DNA of 64,000 bases, taken from contig CM059562.1 in assembly GCA_030386875.1 (NCBI GenBank), forward strand, positions 22,435,360 through 22,499,359, given 5' to 3'. The stretch's first letter is position 1. Every line of letters starts with the position of its first letter. Source of the DNA: Morinoia aosen (taxonomy: Eukaryota; Arthropoda; Malacostraca; Amphipoda; Talitridae). The notes beneath the pieces are model-generated. The model did not search any database. It was given only the letters and a program-made list of their open reading frames with translations, and had not been told where the DNA came from. The translations under genes and the position numbers were made by a program. Shown here piece after piece: positions 43,964 to 54,339 of this stretch.

Positions 43964-45625
43964 TTAAGCAATTAATTTTTTTGGTTTTTTGGTGGCTGCT
44001 ATTATTGACTGGTGTCTTGGAAGATTTATGAAGTCCTCATGGGGGATTATGTTTATTTTTGTTCTTGTGAATTGGACCCTGTTACTCTTGATGTAATCCA
44101 GTAATGTTTGTGATCTTATGTCCTGAACTGTGAATTTTAGTCCTTTATCATTTTCTTGTCTGCTGAGTTCCCGGATGTACCATTCTATTGGGGGATTTTC
44201 TGGGATTGGTGAATTGTCTATGAAGTTTCTGTACAGTTTCATTTGAAAGTTGTGTTTGTTATCTAATACTATGCTTGAATTACCCAAATCATCACCACTT
44301 ATCCTTCGTTTAGTTCCAGCCTCCGTGTCCATAGCCTCCTCCATCTGTTCCTGCTCACATTCCAGAGAGACATCCACCGTTTTTTCCTGTTCCGTTTCCG
44401 TCTCCTGTGGTATTGTTTCTGATTTATAGTAAAAGTTGAAAATTGCGGCTGAGTCACGATCTGGGAAAGTAGTATCGATATTGAAGTTCAGTTTTAAAGA
44501 TTGTGAAAGAAGTTCGCCAAATTTCTGTGTTCTGTTCAGTGCTGCTATGTGTGCTTCCAAGATGAGTGCTGTCAGTTTAATATGTGTTTGTGATGTTAAT
44601 GTGAGGGTGTGTTCTGGGGGGTTTGTTTGTAATATTGCGTGCTTTGCAATTTCAGCATAGGTGTTTTGAGTTTGTTGGTGATGCTCCTGTTTTTCATTTT
44701 CGATTTTTTGTTTGATTACATTTTTCCTATACGGGCAACTTGATGCTAATGTTCTGTGTGGTCCATTGCAATTGAGGCATTGTTTAAGTGTGCTAGTGCA
44801 TTGTTGGTAAGTATGTTCTTGTGAAGAACATTCTGAGCAATATTGTGTTGTTTGGGTGCATTTGGATGTTGGGTGGTCTTCATATTTATAGCACTTGTAA
44901 CAGATGAGGATATGTGTGTATTTTTCTTGTTCACATTGGTAGGGTGTAATTTTTGTATGATACATATAAAACCCATCTCGGAGGATCCTCTGTGCAGTGG
45001 TGGTGTCGGAAGTTATAATTTTGATTAGATGAGTGTATTGCTTTATTTTAACTATTTCTGTGACTGATAACCATGAATTTTGCTGTTGGATTTCCGATTT
45101 GATTTCATCGGCAGGTCTTGCACCTATTTCATTATCAATTTGTCTGACAAAAATGGATCTTTTTGCTCTTAGGTCGGGGGGAATAACTGGTATTATATTC
45201 AATTTTTGGAATGCATTGATTGCTTTACTGGAAGTTAGTTTATCAACCGAAGTGACATCGTCAGTTACTGCATAGAAACCTGTACTGGTGGAAGTCAGTC
45301 TAATGAGAGGAGCATTTAGGTCTTTGAAGGTTGTTTCAAAGATTTTTGTCTTGTCCACTGGTTTAGCTGGATCGATATACTTAAGTTGTACTCTATATGT
45401 TGATGACTTTATTCTAGGTGCTGTACTGGTTACGGCAATGTTGGGTTTTGGTGGAATAAGCATCGTAGGCGGAGGGTTTCCAGGGTTAAGGGGGAAGGAC
45501 CCCGGAATTGTGTTTCTAGTTTTGGAAGCAGAACGAGGGTTTGAAGAAAGAGGGGCCCTGGGGGGGCGGCCACCCGGGCCTCCCCGCCCAGAACCAGCTC
45601 CCCTCCCCCGATCCGGGGGGGGCAT
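43964..45625 (-). CDS. LINE ORF1 protein: gag-like nucleic-acid-binding protein
   Basis: A 553-residue RNA-binding partner of ORF2, expected to coat the LINE RNA. Residues 1-60 are Pro/Gly/Arg-rich and probably disordered. A central domain (about 75-235) has the IFVRQI block seen in jockey ORF1 proteins. Three zinc knuckles follow at about 242-298: CYKC...H...C, CSEC...H...C and CLNC...H...C. The acidic C-terminal region contains runs of Glu near residue 400. The frame is fully open from an ATG followed by three Pro codons. The gene sits directly upstream of ORF2. Confidence 0.95.
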   Translation of the reverse strand: MPPPDRGRGAGSGRGGPGGRPPRAPLSSNPRSASKTRNTIPGSFPLNPGNPPPTMLIPPKPNIAVTSTAPRIKSSTYRVQLKYIDPAKPVDKTKIFETTFKDLNAPLIRLTSTSTGFYAVTDDVTSVDKLTSSKAINAFQKLNIIPVIPPDLRAKRSIFVRQIDNEIGARPADEIKSEIQQQNSWLSVTEIVKIKQYTHLIKIITSDTTTAQRILRDGFYMYHTKITPYQCEQEKYTHILICYKCYKYEDHPTSKCTQTTQYCSECSSQEHTYQQCTSTLKQCLNCNGPHRTLASSCPYRKNVIKQKIENEKQEHHQQTQNTYAEIAKHAILQTNPPEHTLTLTSQTHIKLTALILEAHIAALNRTQKFGELLSQSLKLNFNIDTTFPDRDSAAIFNFYYKSETIPQETETEQEKTVDVSLECEQEQMEEAMDTEAGTKRRISGDDLGNSSIVLDNKHNFQMKLYRNFIDNSPIPENPPIEWYIRELSRQENDKGLKFTVQDIRSQTLLDYIKSNRVQFTRTKINIIPHEDFINLPRHQSIIAATKKPKKLIA

Positions 45626-46265
45626 TACGGAAGGAGCCTAGCCCTACCCTACTATAAATACAGTTGAGCTACTCAATATTATGATACAATGTATACAACA
45701 CACAGCTGTACAAATTGCCCTCCGAAGGCACACTTAGCAACGGTGCCCCTAGTTCAGTTATTAATTACCTAAATAGACGAGTTCCAGAAAATTGTATCAC
45801 TGTGAACTATACAATATCAACACAGTGAAGCAATCCCTAAATGATGAGGCATATTATTACATTACACTATACGATACTAATATAGTAAACTATACAGTAC
45901 TAATACAAATAGGCTATACAATTATAATACAATAGACTATACAATATCAATACATTAAACTATACAATGTGAGTGAATACAAACTGTACAGAATTAGGAC
46001 ATTTGAATCGACAAGTATGCACAAGATCACACAACCGAAAAAACACACGGAATGAGAAAAGCAACAATTGGGAAACAGTGCTCACCTCAGGCCCGGAGGG
46101 GGTGCCCCTGGGCCGGTGGTCAAAAAAAACACACTCAGTTCTCCGACTTAACTTTCTGTTAAGCTTCAAAAAACAGAAAGAATAGAAAATAGGGAGCTGA
46201 AGAAAAAGCACTTTTACCGCACAAAGAGAGCCAGTAACCAACCACGGCGCATTCACGAGAGTCCC
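45626..46265 (-). promoter_or_regulatory. 5' leader of LINE J2 (probable internal promoter region)
   Basis: About 640 bases between the element's 5' end and ORF1. Jockey-type LINEs carry promoters inside their 5' untranslated region, so this is the expected place; no specific box is claimed. The first 60 bases match J1's 5' end closely, showing both copies are full length at this side. Confidence 0.6.
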
Positions 46266-46274
46266 TTTGGCGCT

Positions 46275-46940
46275 GGGGTGCCGAACCGACCGTTATAAGC
46301 AGCCTGCCTCGAGCAGTTAGGCTACGTCGATAGAAACCTTCGTAAGTTTAGCACAAGCCTAGACGGCGACAAGCGGCACCTCCGTCTCGACCAATCAGAG
46401 ACCTGGACGGCCAGAGTGGGGCTCCAGCAAGGCTTATATAAACAGCCACGCGGCAAGCGCTGCTTCAGTACACTCTCAGCGTCCCTGATATTCACAACTA
46501 AGTCTCGACGCTCCGCTAGTACCTCACCCGTTGCCTTCACCGCCGCCTCGACTGCCAGCCGCCACGCCTCGTCGCTTCCTTGATGCGCCAGTTCCTTGCA
46601 AGCGTCTGGGACTCCTTGGTCGGAGACACTCAGCCTCGCCGGTCTGCCCTCGTTCTCCAACCGCGCCTCCCCGACAACCGTTGGTCCGCCAAGACGACCT
46701 CGGTTGCTGTATTACTCGACTGTAATATTCCCTTGTGCCATTATTGTCGGCGATCTTCACAATAATACGACGTTTATTCCAGTTGTGTTTTCCTTACCTT
46801 GCCGGGTTCGTTTGCACCTCAGGTACTCACTTCGGGCAGAGATATTTCACAAGTCTAGTGATATTCACAAGTCTTTCGAAATTCACAAAGTCTGCTCGGA
46901 GTGTAAAGCAGCCTGAGGGAGAACACACTACACTGGTAAC
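46275..46940 (+). repeat. Left LTR of the gypsy element, second part, and leader
   Basis: Resumes the LTR after the LINEs. It matches 56745-56940 until about 46470, including a CCAAT word (46391-46395) and a TATATAA box (46435-46441) that mark the retroelement promoter. Beyond 46470 the right-hand copy no longer matches, so the LTR and leader boundary is approximate. Confidence 0.8.
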
Positions 46941-46966
46941 CCCAGAGTGACCCGGTAGGTGGAAGC

Positions 46967-47810
46967 ATGGCTAGGAGAGATGTCCGGTTACCCACCTTCA
47001 GTGGTGACATCAAAGGATGGCTCCTCCCCTGCGATGTGTTTCTCGCACAAATCCCGAACCTGGACGACGCTTCGAAGTTCGGGGCGCTCCTAGGAGGACT
47101 ACCCACGCACATTGTATCCGGAGTACTACAAGAGATACTACTGAACCCCCCGGCAAAAGGGAAATACGACGCATTAAAAGCGGCGTTGACGCAACGTTTC
47201 GTGCGTCACGACGAAGAAACAAACTACAACGCCATCGTTAAAATAACGCTGGGAGACAATACGCTTTCCGAGTTATTCCTGGAAATGACGCGTCTCAACA
47301 ACTGTAGACAAGCTCCGCTACCCCGTCAGTCATCCGCTCGATTCACCTTCCAAAATTGCCAGTGGAAGCGCAGCCACTGATTGAAGCTTTAGGAAGAGGA
47401 AAAACGGACGAAGAGTACAGGGAGATTGCCGATCAAGTCACAGCAAGGCAATCCGCATGTCGGTCCTCAACTGCCAAGCCCCTCACCGTAAACTCTGTCA
47501 AGCCATCACCGGCTCCGACAGTGTCGAGAGCCGAATTCGACGCAGCTATGAAGGAGATAGCAGAACTCAAAGAAATGTTAGGAAGGGCGTTTCGCCCGCA
47601 AGAAAATGTCCACCAAATAGACAATTGGCCGAATCAAGCCCCGGCGCCCAGAAACGCCCAAAACGCAAACAAAGGAAGCAGGGTCGAACAAATTTACTGC
47701 TACTACCACCGTACCTTTGGCGATCGGACAAGAAAGTGCACGCAACCATGCAGCTTTGCGGGAAACGACGGCCGCGGAGGATGGAAGGCGCCCCATCTTT
47801 CGCGCACGCA
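46967..47810 (+). pseudogene. Gypsy gag region (fossil)
   Basis: The start region reads PTFSGDIKGW, the conserved opening of many arthropod gypsy Gag proteins, followed by an LGGLPTHI-type helix segment. It is the structural-protein part of the element. Broken. Confidence 0.8.
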
Positions 47811-49000
47811 AGAGCAGGCGAGCTGGTGTACGTTAAAGATGCGAAAAACGGCCGATATCTGGTCGATACTGGCTCGGCGGTCAGTCTTATCCCGCCCGAT
47901 GGAAAAAACTCGACCAGAACCCCGTCCTACGATCTGCTAGCAGCCAACAATACTCCAATAGCTTCATACGGGACGGCAAGAAGGAACATTCAGCTCGCCC
48001 CTCAATTGTTCGTGAGAAGGGATTTTTTAGCGGCCGATGTCGGTCAACCTATTATAGGCATTGATTTCCTACACATGAACAAAATAAACGTCGACGCAGC
48101 AAACGCAAGATTGTACATCCAAACCACACAAACGGAAATTCCTTGTGAGCGAGCAAACTTGAGTAGCGCAAAAATTCACAGGATCGATCATCAAGCATCG
48201 CCGGAGTTCAACGACATTTTTAAGGAGTTCCCCGAGATACTGGCGTCACACGAATGCACTCCTCAGCCAGGAAGAAAAAATGTAGAGCATCACATCGAAA
48301 CGGTCGGCCCCCCGGTGTACGCGAGACCTCGGAGACTCCCTCCAGAAAAACTCGAAGCAGCACGGAACGAGTTTAAAAAGATGTTAGATCAAGGCATCAT
48401 CAGACCATCAAAAAGCGCCTGGGCGTCTCCTATGCACATGGTCCCTGAGTCGTCCGAACCCGGGGCTTGGAGAATTTGCGGGGACTACAGGCGACTAAAT
48501 GCAGTTACGAAGCCCGATCGTTACCCCATTCCTCACTGCCAAGACTTCCACTACAAGCTGCACAAGAAGACAATTTTCTCAAAAATTGACCTCGTAAAGG
48601 CCTATCACCAGATACCGGTGAAAGCAGAAGACATTCAGAAAACGGCCATCACCACGCCGTTCGGCTTGTACGAGTACGCTGTAATGTCTTTCGGACTCCG
48701 GAATGCTGCTCAAACGTTCCAGCGTTACATCGATGCGATCACCAGAGACATGGATTTTGTCACGGCGTATATAGATGACGTGCTGATAGCATCTTCGTCC
48801 GCCAAAGAGCATAAAGATCACTTTAGGCAACTGTTCCGTCGTCTGCGAGAAGAGAAACTACAAGTGCACCCAGTAAAATGCCTTTTTGGAGTGCCCGAAC
48901 TAGACTTCCTCGGGCATAAAGTGTCAGCTCGGGGGATCTCGCCGCTTCCATAGAAAATAGAAGCCATCTGCAACATCCCACGACCGTCGACGATAAAGAA
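47811..49000 (+). pseudogene. Gypsy protease and reverse transcriptase region (fossil)
   Basis: An aspartic protease signature ([11 protein letters not shown], near 47860) is followed by a Ty3/gypsy reverse transcriptase with [25 protein letters not shown] and YIDDVL blocks. The order gag, protease, reverse transcriptase is that expected of gypsy elements. Broken. Confidence 0.88.
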
Positions 49001-49571
49001 ACTTAGACAGTTTCTGGGAATCGTCAATTACTATCACCGATTTCTCCCAGCTGCGACAGAAAAAATGAAATCCCTCACTGAACTAACGAAAGTCTACTCA
49101 CTCGAAGAAAATCATCAATTGGACTCCGGAACAAGATGCAGCTTTTGTGAAATTGAAGAACGAAATTTCCCAGCTCACAATGTTAGCGCACCCAACTCCA
49201 GAAGGCAAGGCAAGCCTAGTTAAGGATGCCTCTGCCACCGCGGTGGGGGCCGTATTACACCAGGAAATCAAAGGAGAGCAACTACCAGTAGCCTTCTTTG
49301 CAAAGAAGTTGGACGACACGCTATGCAAATACAGCACCAACGACCGGGAGTTAATGGCTATCTTCTTAGCAGTCCAACACTTTGAACATTTCTTGGAGGG
49401 CAGGAGTTTTGAGATCAAAACGGATCACCGACCACTCTGCTTCGCTCTTCACAAATCTACGGAGGGCAGCAATCCACGCCTGGCCAGGCAATCGTCGTAT
49501 CTCTCGCAGTTCGAATGTGAGATCAACCACATCAGTGGCACCACCAACACTGTAGCGGACGCACTATCGCG
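49001..49571 (+). pseudogene. Gypsy RNase H region (fossil)
   Basis: Contains DASATAVGAVLHQ, YSTNDRELMAI and TDHRPL blocks of a gypsy RNase H, then the VADALSR motif. It ends at the Harbinger-type insertion. Confidence 0.88.
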
Positions 49572-49574
49572 TAT

Positions 49575-50860
49575 GGGTGCGTTCACACTACGAGTGGAGA
49601 GGAGCGGCGCGGAGCGGAGCGGCAATAATGTTTGTACAGGTTTGAATGCAGAAACGCTTGGCTGTTCACACGACAAGCGGAGCGGAGCGGCACGCTCGGG
49701 AAATTCGTTGGGATTTTTTGACGCTCGCGTCGAGCGTTTCTCCTCGGCTCCGCCTTTGGATCGTCATATCTTACAGGGGTAGAATTGTCGTTTGAGTTAA
49801 AAAAATCTAGTATATAACTATTTATTTCTACAACTAATCATATAACAATTATAACTGATAGTGTAACATGTAATATTTTAGTGTAATTTCACCCATTGGG
49901 GTTCATTAATCATTTATTTCTATTTTCTTCTGCTTTCTCTGATAAGTTATTTTATTATTGCTTCAGTTTAAGGAATTCATTTTGCTTTTCTCGTGATGTA
50001 GTTTCATCTTTCTTGTGATGCTGTGTATTTTATTATATGATCTTGATTAAAGTATAATCATGCATGATTTTTAAATAAATTTTTCATTTTTTCCGTAAAA
50101 TGGGAGAAAAAGGAAGCCGTATGATGATGAGGAGGACTCAATGAGTGTCAAATACACAATAAGTTGCAAAATTTTATGAGCTTGGGTGATTTTTTCCAAT
50201 ACTAACGGAAAGCATATCAGTGTCTCGAGAACTATTTGGTCAGGACAAGTCAATATTTGTCAGTATTTTTCACTTAGGTTTCTCTGGCACAACCCTGAAT
50301 TTCTCAAGGGAATTAATTTACGATCACTCACGTTTAAATCACCACAAGACTTTTTTGTTCGTACTGGCCTACGAAAACCTGTAGTAATATATGTGATACA
50401 GCCTATATGGAAAGACTTTAATTTTGCTTAAACTACTTTGCTTTACATGTATCCTCAATAAAAATTTGTGTATTGCTAAACAGCAAATTTATCTAATCTC
50501 GTTGGAAATTTTTCTTTCTATAAGGGATTGTAGTACATCAAAAGTTGCCGGCTTCATCCGTAAATACTCGTAGAATTGTGATTCATCTCTCCTCAGTGCT
50601 TCGAAGAGATAGTGGTATTCTCCATAGCGATCTCTCCTCATGTTGATGGGATGGATCCAGTGTTTCCGTTTTGCCGTCGAGCAACAAAAGCGCATTCACG
50701 GAACGCTCCATAGCGACTGATGCTTGTGTAGGTCGCTCTGCTCAGCTCACATGTGAACACACGCGCCGCTCCGCTCCGTGCCGCGACGCTCCGCGCCGCT
50801 CCGCTCGCTCCGCTCCGCTCGCTCCGCTCCGCTCGCTCCGCTCGTAGTGTGAACGCACCC
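49575..50860 (-). mobile_element. PIF/Harbinger-type transposon inserted in gypsy
   Basis: A 1286-bp insertion with perfect 20-bp inverted ends, GGGTGCGTTCACACTACGAG, and the 3-bp target duplication TAT (49572-49574 and 50861-50863). Both subterminal regions are packed with GGAGCGGAGCGG-type repeats. The interior is AT-rich and keeps only the start of a HARBI1-like nuclease gene, so the copy is non-autonomous. A 3-bp duplication and HARBI1 similarity both point to PIF/Harbinger. Confidence 0.9.
50489..50695 (-). pseudogene. HARBI1-like nuclease, N-terminal remnant
   Basis: A 68-codon frame with KHWIHPINMRRDRYGEYHYL and FYEYLRMKPATFDVLQ, the N-terminal helical region of HARBI1-type Harbinger nucleases. 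The DDE catalytic part is absent, so this is a deletion derivative. If an intron boundary lies at the end of the frame, a little more could be present, but I see no downstream catalytic motif. Confidence 0.75.
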
Positions 50861-51016
50861 TATGGTGTCAGCAATCCTACCAAAAGAACCTTCAATCGAC
50901 TACGAGGAAATAATAAAGGAACAGAATGAAGATCAAGAATTAGAAGAGCTCCTGAATCCAGCATCAAAGAGTGCTCTGAAGATACGACCTATCAATAATA
51001 ATGAAGGCATCTACGG

Positions 51017-51311
51017 ATGCTTTATTTCCAATTTCAAGCATGATACATATCACCTTATACATTGGATTTTCAAATGCCTTATAACTAACGCCAGGACGCC
51101 ATTACGCTTTCCCCCGGTCAATACCGGTACCCATTTCAGACACCTGGGTAGAGTGGGGTATTGTGCTTGGAATTTTTCCCCTATACCCAACAGCGAAAAT
51201 CGCCACCAGCGCCGGGACTCGAACCAGGGTCTGCCTGGACGGAGGCAAGTTCGCTAGTCTCATGGCTACGACGAGCACTAAGTCATCAACACATACGGCA
51301 GCAAAATACCC
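51017..51311 (-). mobile_element. tRNA-derived SINE-like insertion in gypsy
   Basis: About 295 bases absent from the gypsy coding context. On the minus strand it has a tRNA-like head: TAGCCATGAGACT as a possible A box, a TGCCT/AGGCA hairpin in anticodon position and a perfect B box GGTTCGAGTCC followed by CGG. A non-tRNA body with ACCGGTATTGACC follows. These are the features of a tRNA-derived SINE with an RNA polymerase III promoter. Exact ends and target duplication could not be fixed. Confidence 0.68.
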
Positions 51312-51775
51312 TTGTGGTGCGACGTGTCCACCGGCCAGGAGTGGCCGTACATCCCTAGGAGTTGCCGAAAAACAATATTCACGCATTTTCACGGAGCCAG
51401 TCATCCTGACATTCAAGCTACGTGGGACCTCCTGAGACAACGGGTAATCTGGCCCGGCCTCAACAAAGATGTCGGCAAGTGGACACGAGAAATTCGAGAA
51501 TGTATCCCGTGCCAATCGAGCAAGATTACGGAGCACGTCACAAGCCCGCTTGGAAAAATGCCAGTTCCAAATGAACGATTCCAAACCATATACGTGGACA
51601 TTGTCGGGCCGTTGCCCCCGTATCGCAGAATTTCCGGTATCTTCTTGCATTGATCGTTTCACAAGATGGTGCACGGCTATACCAATGATGGATTGTACAT
51701 CAGAAACGTCGGCCCGCGCTTTTCTCCCGGGCTGGGTGTCTTCATTTGGAGTTCCAACGACGATCATTAAAGGCG
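51312..51775 (+). pseudogene. Gypsy integrase region, first part (fossil)
   Basis: Shows the zinc-binding H2C2 region (HFHGASHPDI through CIPCQSSK) and the start of the DDE core (YVDIVGPLPP). Cut by the compound insertion that follows. Broken. Confidence 0.85.
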
Positions 51776-52853
51776 AGTACTCACTTGTAGACATGTTGCG
51801 CGATTTTGGTCTCTGAGACCTGTCTAGCGCAGTCTACGTAGACGCGTCTATAGACCAACCGTCGTCTGCGAGTCGGTTGCGCGACCAAAAGTCTCAGGTC
51901 TAGGGTCTCCCGATCGAAATGGGAGACAGCGTGCAACGGTAGACATGTTGCGCCACGTTTTGCTAGTATATACGACATTTGCAACGATAGACGATACGCA
52001 CAGGGTTGCCGGATTGGTCATTTCATGGCCAATTTACACAAAATTAACAACATTTTAAAACGCATTAGCCATGAGAAAATATACATGGCAATTTTTTACC
52101 TATATCGTAGGACTATCGGTTGGTGACACAATATCGACTATGTATCAAGTTAATTACTATTGGGAGGTTTTATCTAACAAATATCTATATATTTTTAAGT
52201 GGCTATTTTTTACATTTTCTCGTAAAATGTGACCCCATACATCTTCCACCTCCAACCCATCACATTCCCCATTGTCTGACGATTCGCATGACAGTTATTC
52301 TGCAAATCCAAATACATCACCTGTTCCATTTCAGCAGCAATCAGAGTCAAGGGTTGAAGGTTTCGATGATATGCAAGAATTTCTGTAGTGCACGAACACC
52401 TGTACCAATATGTAATTAGAACAATAATGACTGAAACTTGTGAGTTTTTCCATGAAAGGCGATGTTAGAAAAGTCGTTAGTAGCATATTTTGATGAGAAA
52501 GTAGAGGACCTTAGTTCATCATGCAACAGTATTGATGTAAGATTCATCAATTCGGATTTTCTTCTTTTTTGATTTTATTACTACGTACTAAGAGTATAAT
52601 TAGCTCCATTTTTTGTGGTCGAACGCTATCTTGCTTGCTTTCTTGCGCAAGATTTACTATTGTACTGGGATAATATGAACAAGGAAGCAGTACATGCCAA
52701 TATAACTCGTAGCTTTTCTTTGAAAAATTGACAGGTATAGACAGTAAAATCTTTTGTACTTTTAATACCCAACGGTATGTTACCATTAAGTCATTTTAGT
52801 TAAAGGTATCTATTTTAAGCCCTGACAAACATAATTTTAATAAGATGCGTGAG

Positions 52854-53309
52854 TTATCGTGGGCCATAGGCTTTTTTTCTGTAAGATATTCCCCCTATGC
52901 ACGAGTGCGGAGCGTATTCGAAAGGAGGTCCAAAACTTAAATAAATACTTTCGTTTAATGTAAATTCGTGCTTCATATATACCTTTACATGTTTTAATGA
53001 TGAGATAATTACTTCGCAAACCTCTGGTACCATCCGCGATATTGCCTGCTTAGATATTCTCAAGGTACACATGAGGCTCGTGAAAGAGTCTCCACTTGCT
53101 AAGAAACGCAGTGTGACTGCTAGTCGAAGAGAAGCTGTGATAGATTCTCTAAATTTTGTATTATTTTTCGTTATCAGTGTTTCAACCATCAGCAGCAAAT
53201 CTTCGAAATCAGTAGGGGTTAGGCGTGTGAAATTTCGAAAACCTATGGCGTCTTCCAGTCTTAATTTATTTAATAATGAAATCCCGAAACTAAGTCTTTC
53301 TGCAAACAC
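52854..53309 (-). pseudogene. HARBI1-like nuclease remnant, second family
   Basis: A 151-codon frame with NFTRLTPTDFEDLL, SLRLAVTLRFLASGDSFTSL and RISKQAISRMVPEVC, the helix-turn-helix region before the DDE domain in HARBI1-type proteins. It differs in sequence from the remnant at 50489-50695, so two Harbinger families entered this gypsy element. The catalytic DDE part is missing. Confidence 0.82.
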
Positions 53310-53639
53310 TTCGTGACTCCATCAAGGTTTACGTGTTCTCCTTCTTTCACTAGCGATTAGTGCTAAGCAGGAACTTACTCCGCACAGAGCAATATCCTCC
53401 ATGACGTACCGTCTGAGACTAAACGATAAATTCAAATCATAGTGTGGACGCTAGGCGAGGCAAAACCGGAGTCTATAGAAGCTCGATAGACATGTCTATA
53501 GACGGTCTATAGACCAGGTCTATAGACACATCGCGCAAAAACAAAAACAAAAAAAAAACCGTTCATTTCCAAGTTGCCACATGAGATACATGCCAACGTA
53601 TTGGCTTTTAAAAGTTTTTTAATATAAGACGTCCTGTAA

Positions 53640-54055
53640 CAAAAGTTCCATACGAGGAGTATTAATTGACAAACCATCCGAGGTGTACAAATAGATAAGC
53701 CATACGAGGCATAATAATAGACAAACTATACGAGGTGTGCTATATTGATAGACCATACGTACGAGGCATATTAATAGACATAATATACGAGGCGTACTAA
53801 TAGACAAACCATACGTGGTGTGCTAATAGTCTAACAAAGTTCCATACGAGGAGTAGTAATTGACAAACCATCCGAGGTGCACAAATAGATAAGCCATACG
53901 AGGCATAATAATAGACAAACTATACGAGATGTACTATTAGACAATACTATCAGAGGTGTACAGATAGATAGACCATACGAGGCATATTAATAGAAAAATA
54001 TACGAGGCGTACTAATAGACAAACCATACGTGGCGTGCTAATAGTCTAAACTCTG
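53640..54055. repeat. Nested tandem repeat, about 195-bp period
   Basis: Two roughly 195-bp units start near 53643 and 53838 (AGTTCCATACGAGGAGTA). Each is made of shorter, degenerate units of about 27-30 bases with the core CCATACGAGGCATATTAATA and GACAAAC. Non-coding, AT-rich. Confidence 0.85.
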
Positions 54056-54339
54056 TCAAGGGTAGTTGAATGAGAAATGAGAAATATTATCTCTTGGATA
54101 TTTTATATTCCAAGAGATTCCGGTACAGCGCTTCTTGCCTTTTTCCTACTTCGATAATTTCAACTAAGAACTTGGGAGTTTCGAAGAATTCTTTAGTAGT
54201 TTTCGAATTATTTATAAGATTATCGAAGTAGGAAAAATACAAAAAACGCTACACCGTACTAGATTGAAACACCACCGTAAATGACAATCAAGTATTGAGA
54301 AAAAGATAGTCTCGAAATTATTTGTAAAGAACATCGCGC

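Larger units (their letters stand above)
39272..46274 (-). mobile_element. Jockey-type LINE copy J2, full length with open ORFs
   Basis: A 7.0-kb minus-strand LINE. On the sense strand the order is: 9-bp target word AGCGCCAAA, 5' end GGGACTCTCGTGAATGCGCC, a roughly 640-base leader, ORF1, ORF2, a 1.9-kb 3' untranslated region, TTGTCACCG, and a tail of 30 C. The tail runs straight into the target word again and then copy J1. Both protein frames are fully open. Two ORFs, an AP-type endonuclease, three CCHC knuckles and absence of RNase H place it in the jockey group. Confidence 0.95.

Noticed and set aside
32641-46274. Telomeric HeT-A/TART-like array
   Set aside because: The LINE pair is bounded on both sides by the two halves of one gypsy LTR and carries target duplications, so it is an internal insertion, not a chromosome end. 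No telomeric simple repeats are seen.
39272-46274. J1-J2 as a recent tandem duplication
   Set aside because: The copies differ by about 5% in a 200-base sample, have different tail lengths and different junction bases after the target word. Only an old duplication would remain possible.
46322-46660. 112-codon minus-strand frame matched by a similar frame at 56717-56968
   Set aside because: The similarity is explained by both lying antisense in the two LTR copies. No protein family signature.
51195-51275. Genuine tRNA gene
   Set aside because: The T-arm and B box are good, but no acceptor stem pairing is visible and the sequence continues into a non-tRNA body, so a SINE head is more likely.
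51102-51794. 230-codon minus-strand frame
   Set aside because: Antisense shadow across the SINE-like insertion and the gypsy integrase region. No recognisable domain.
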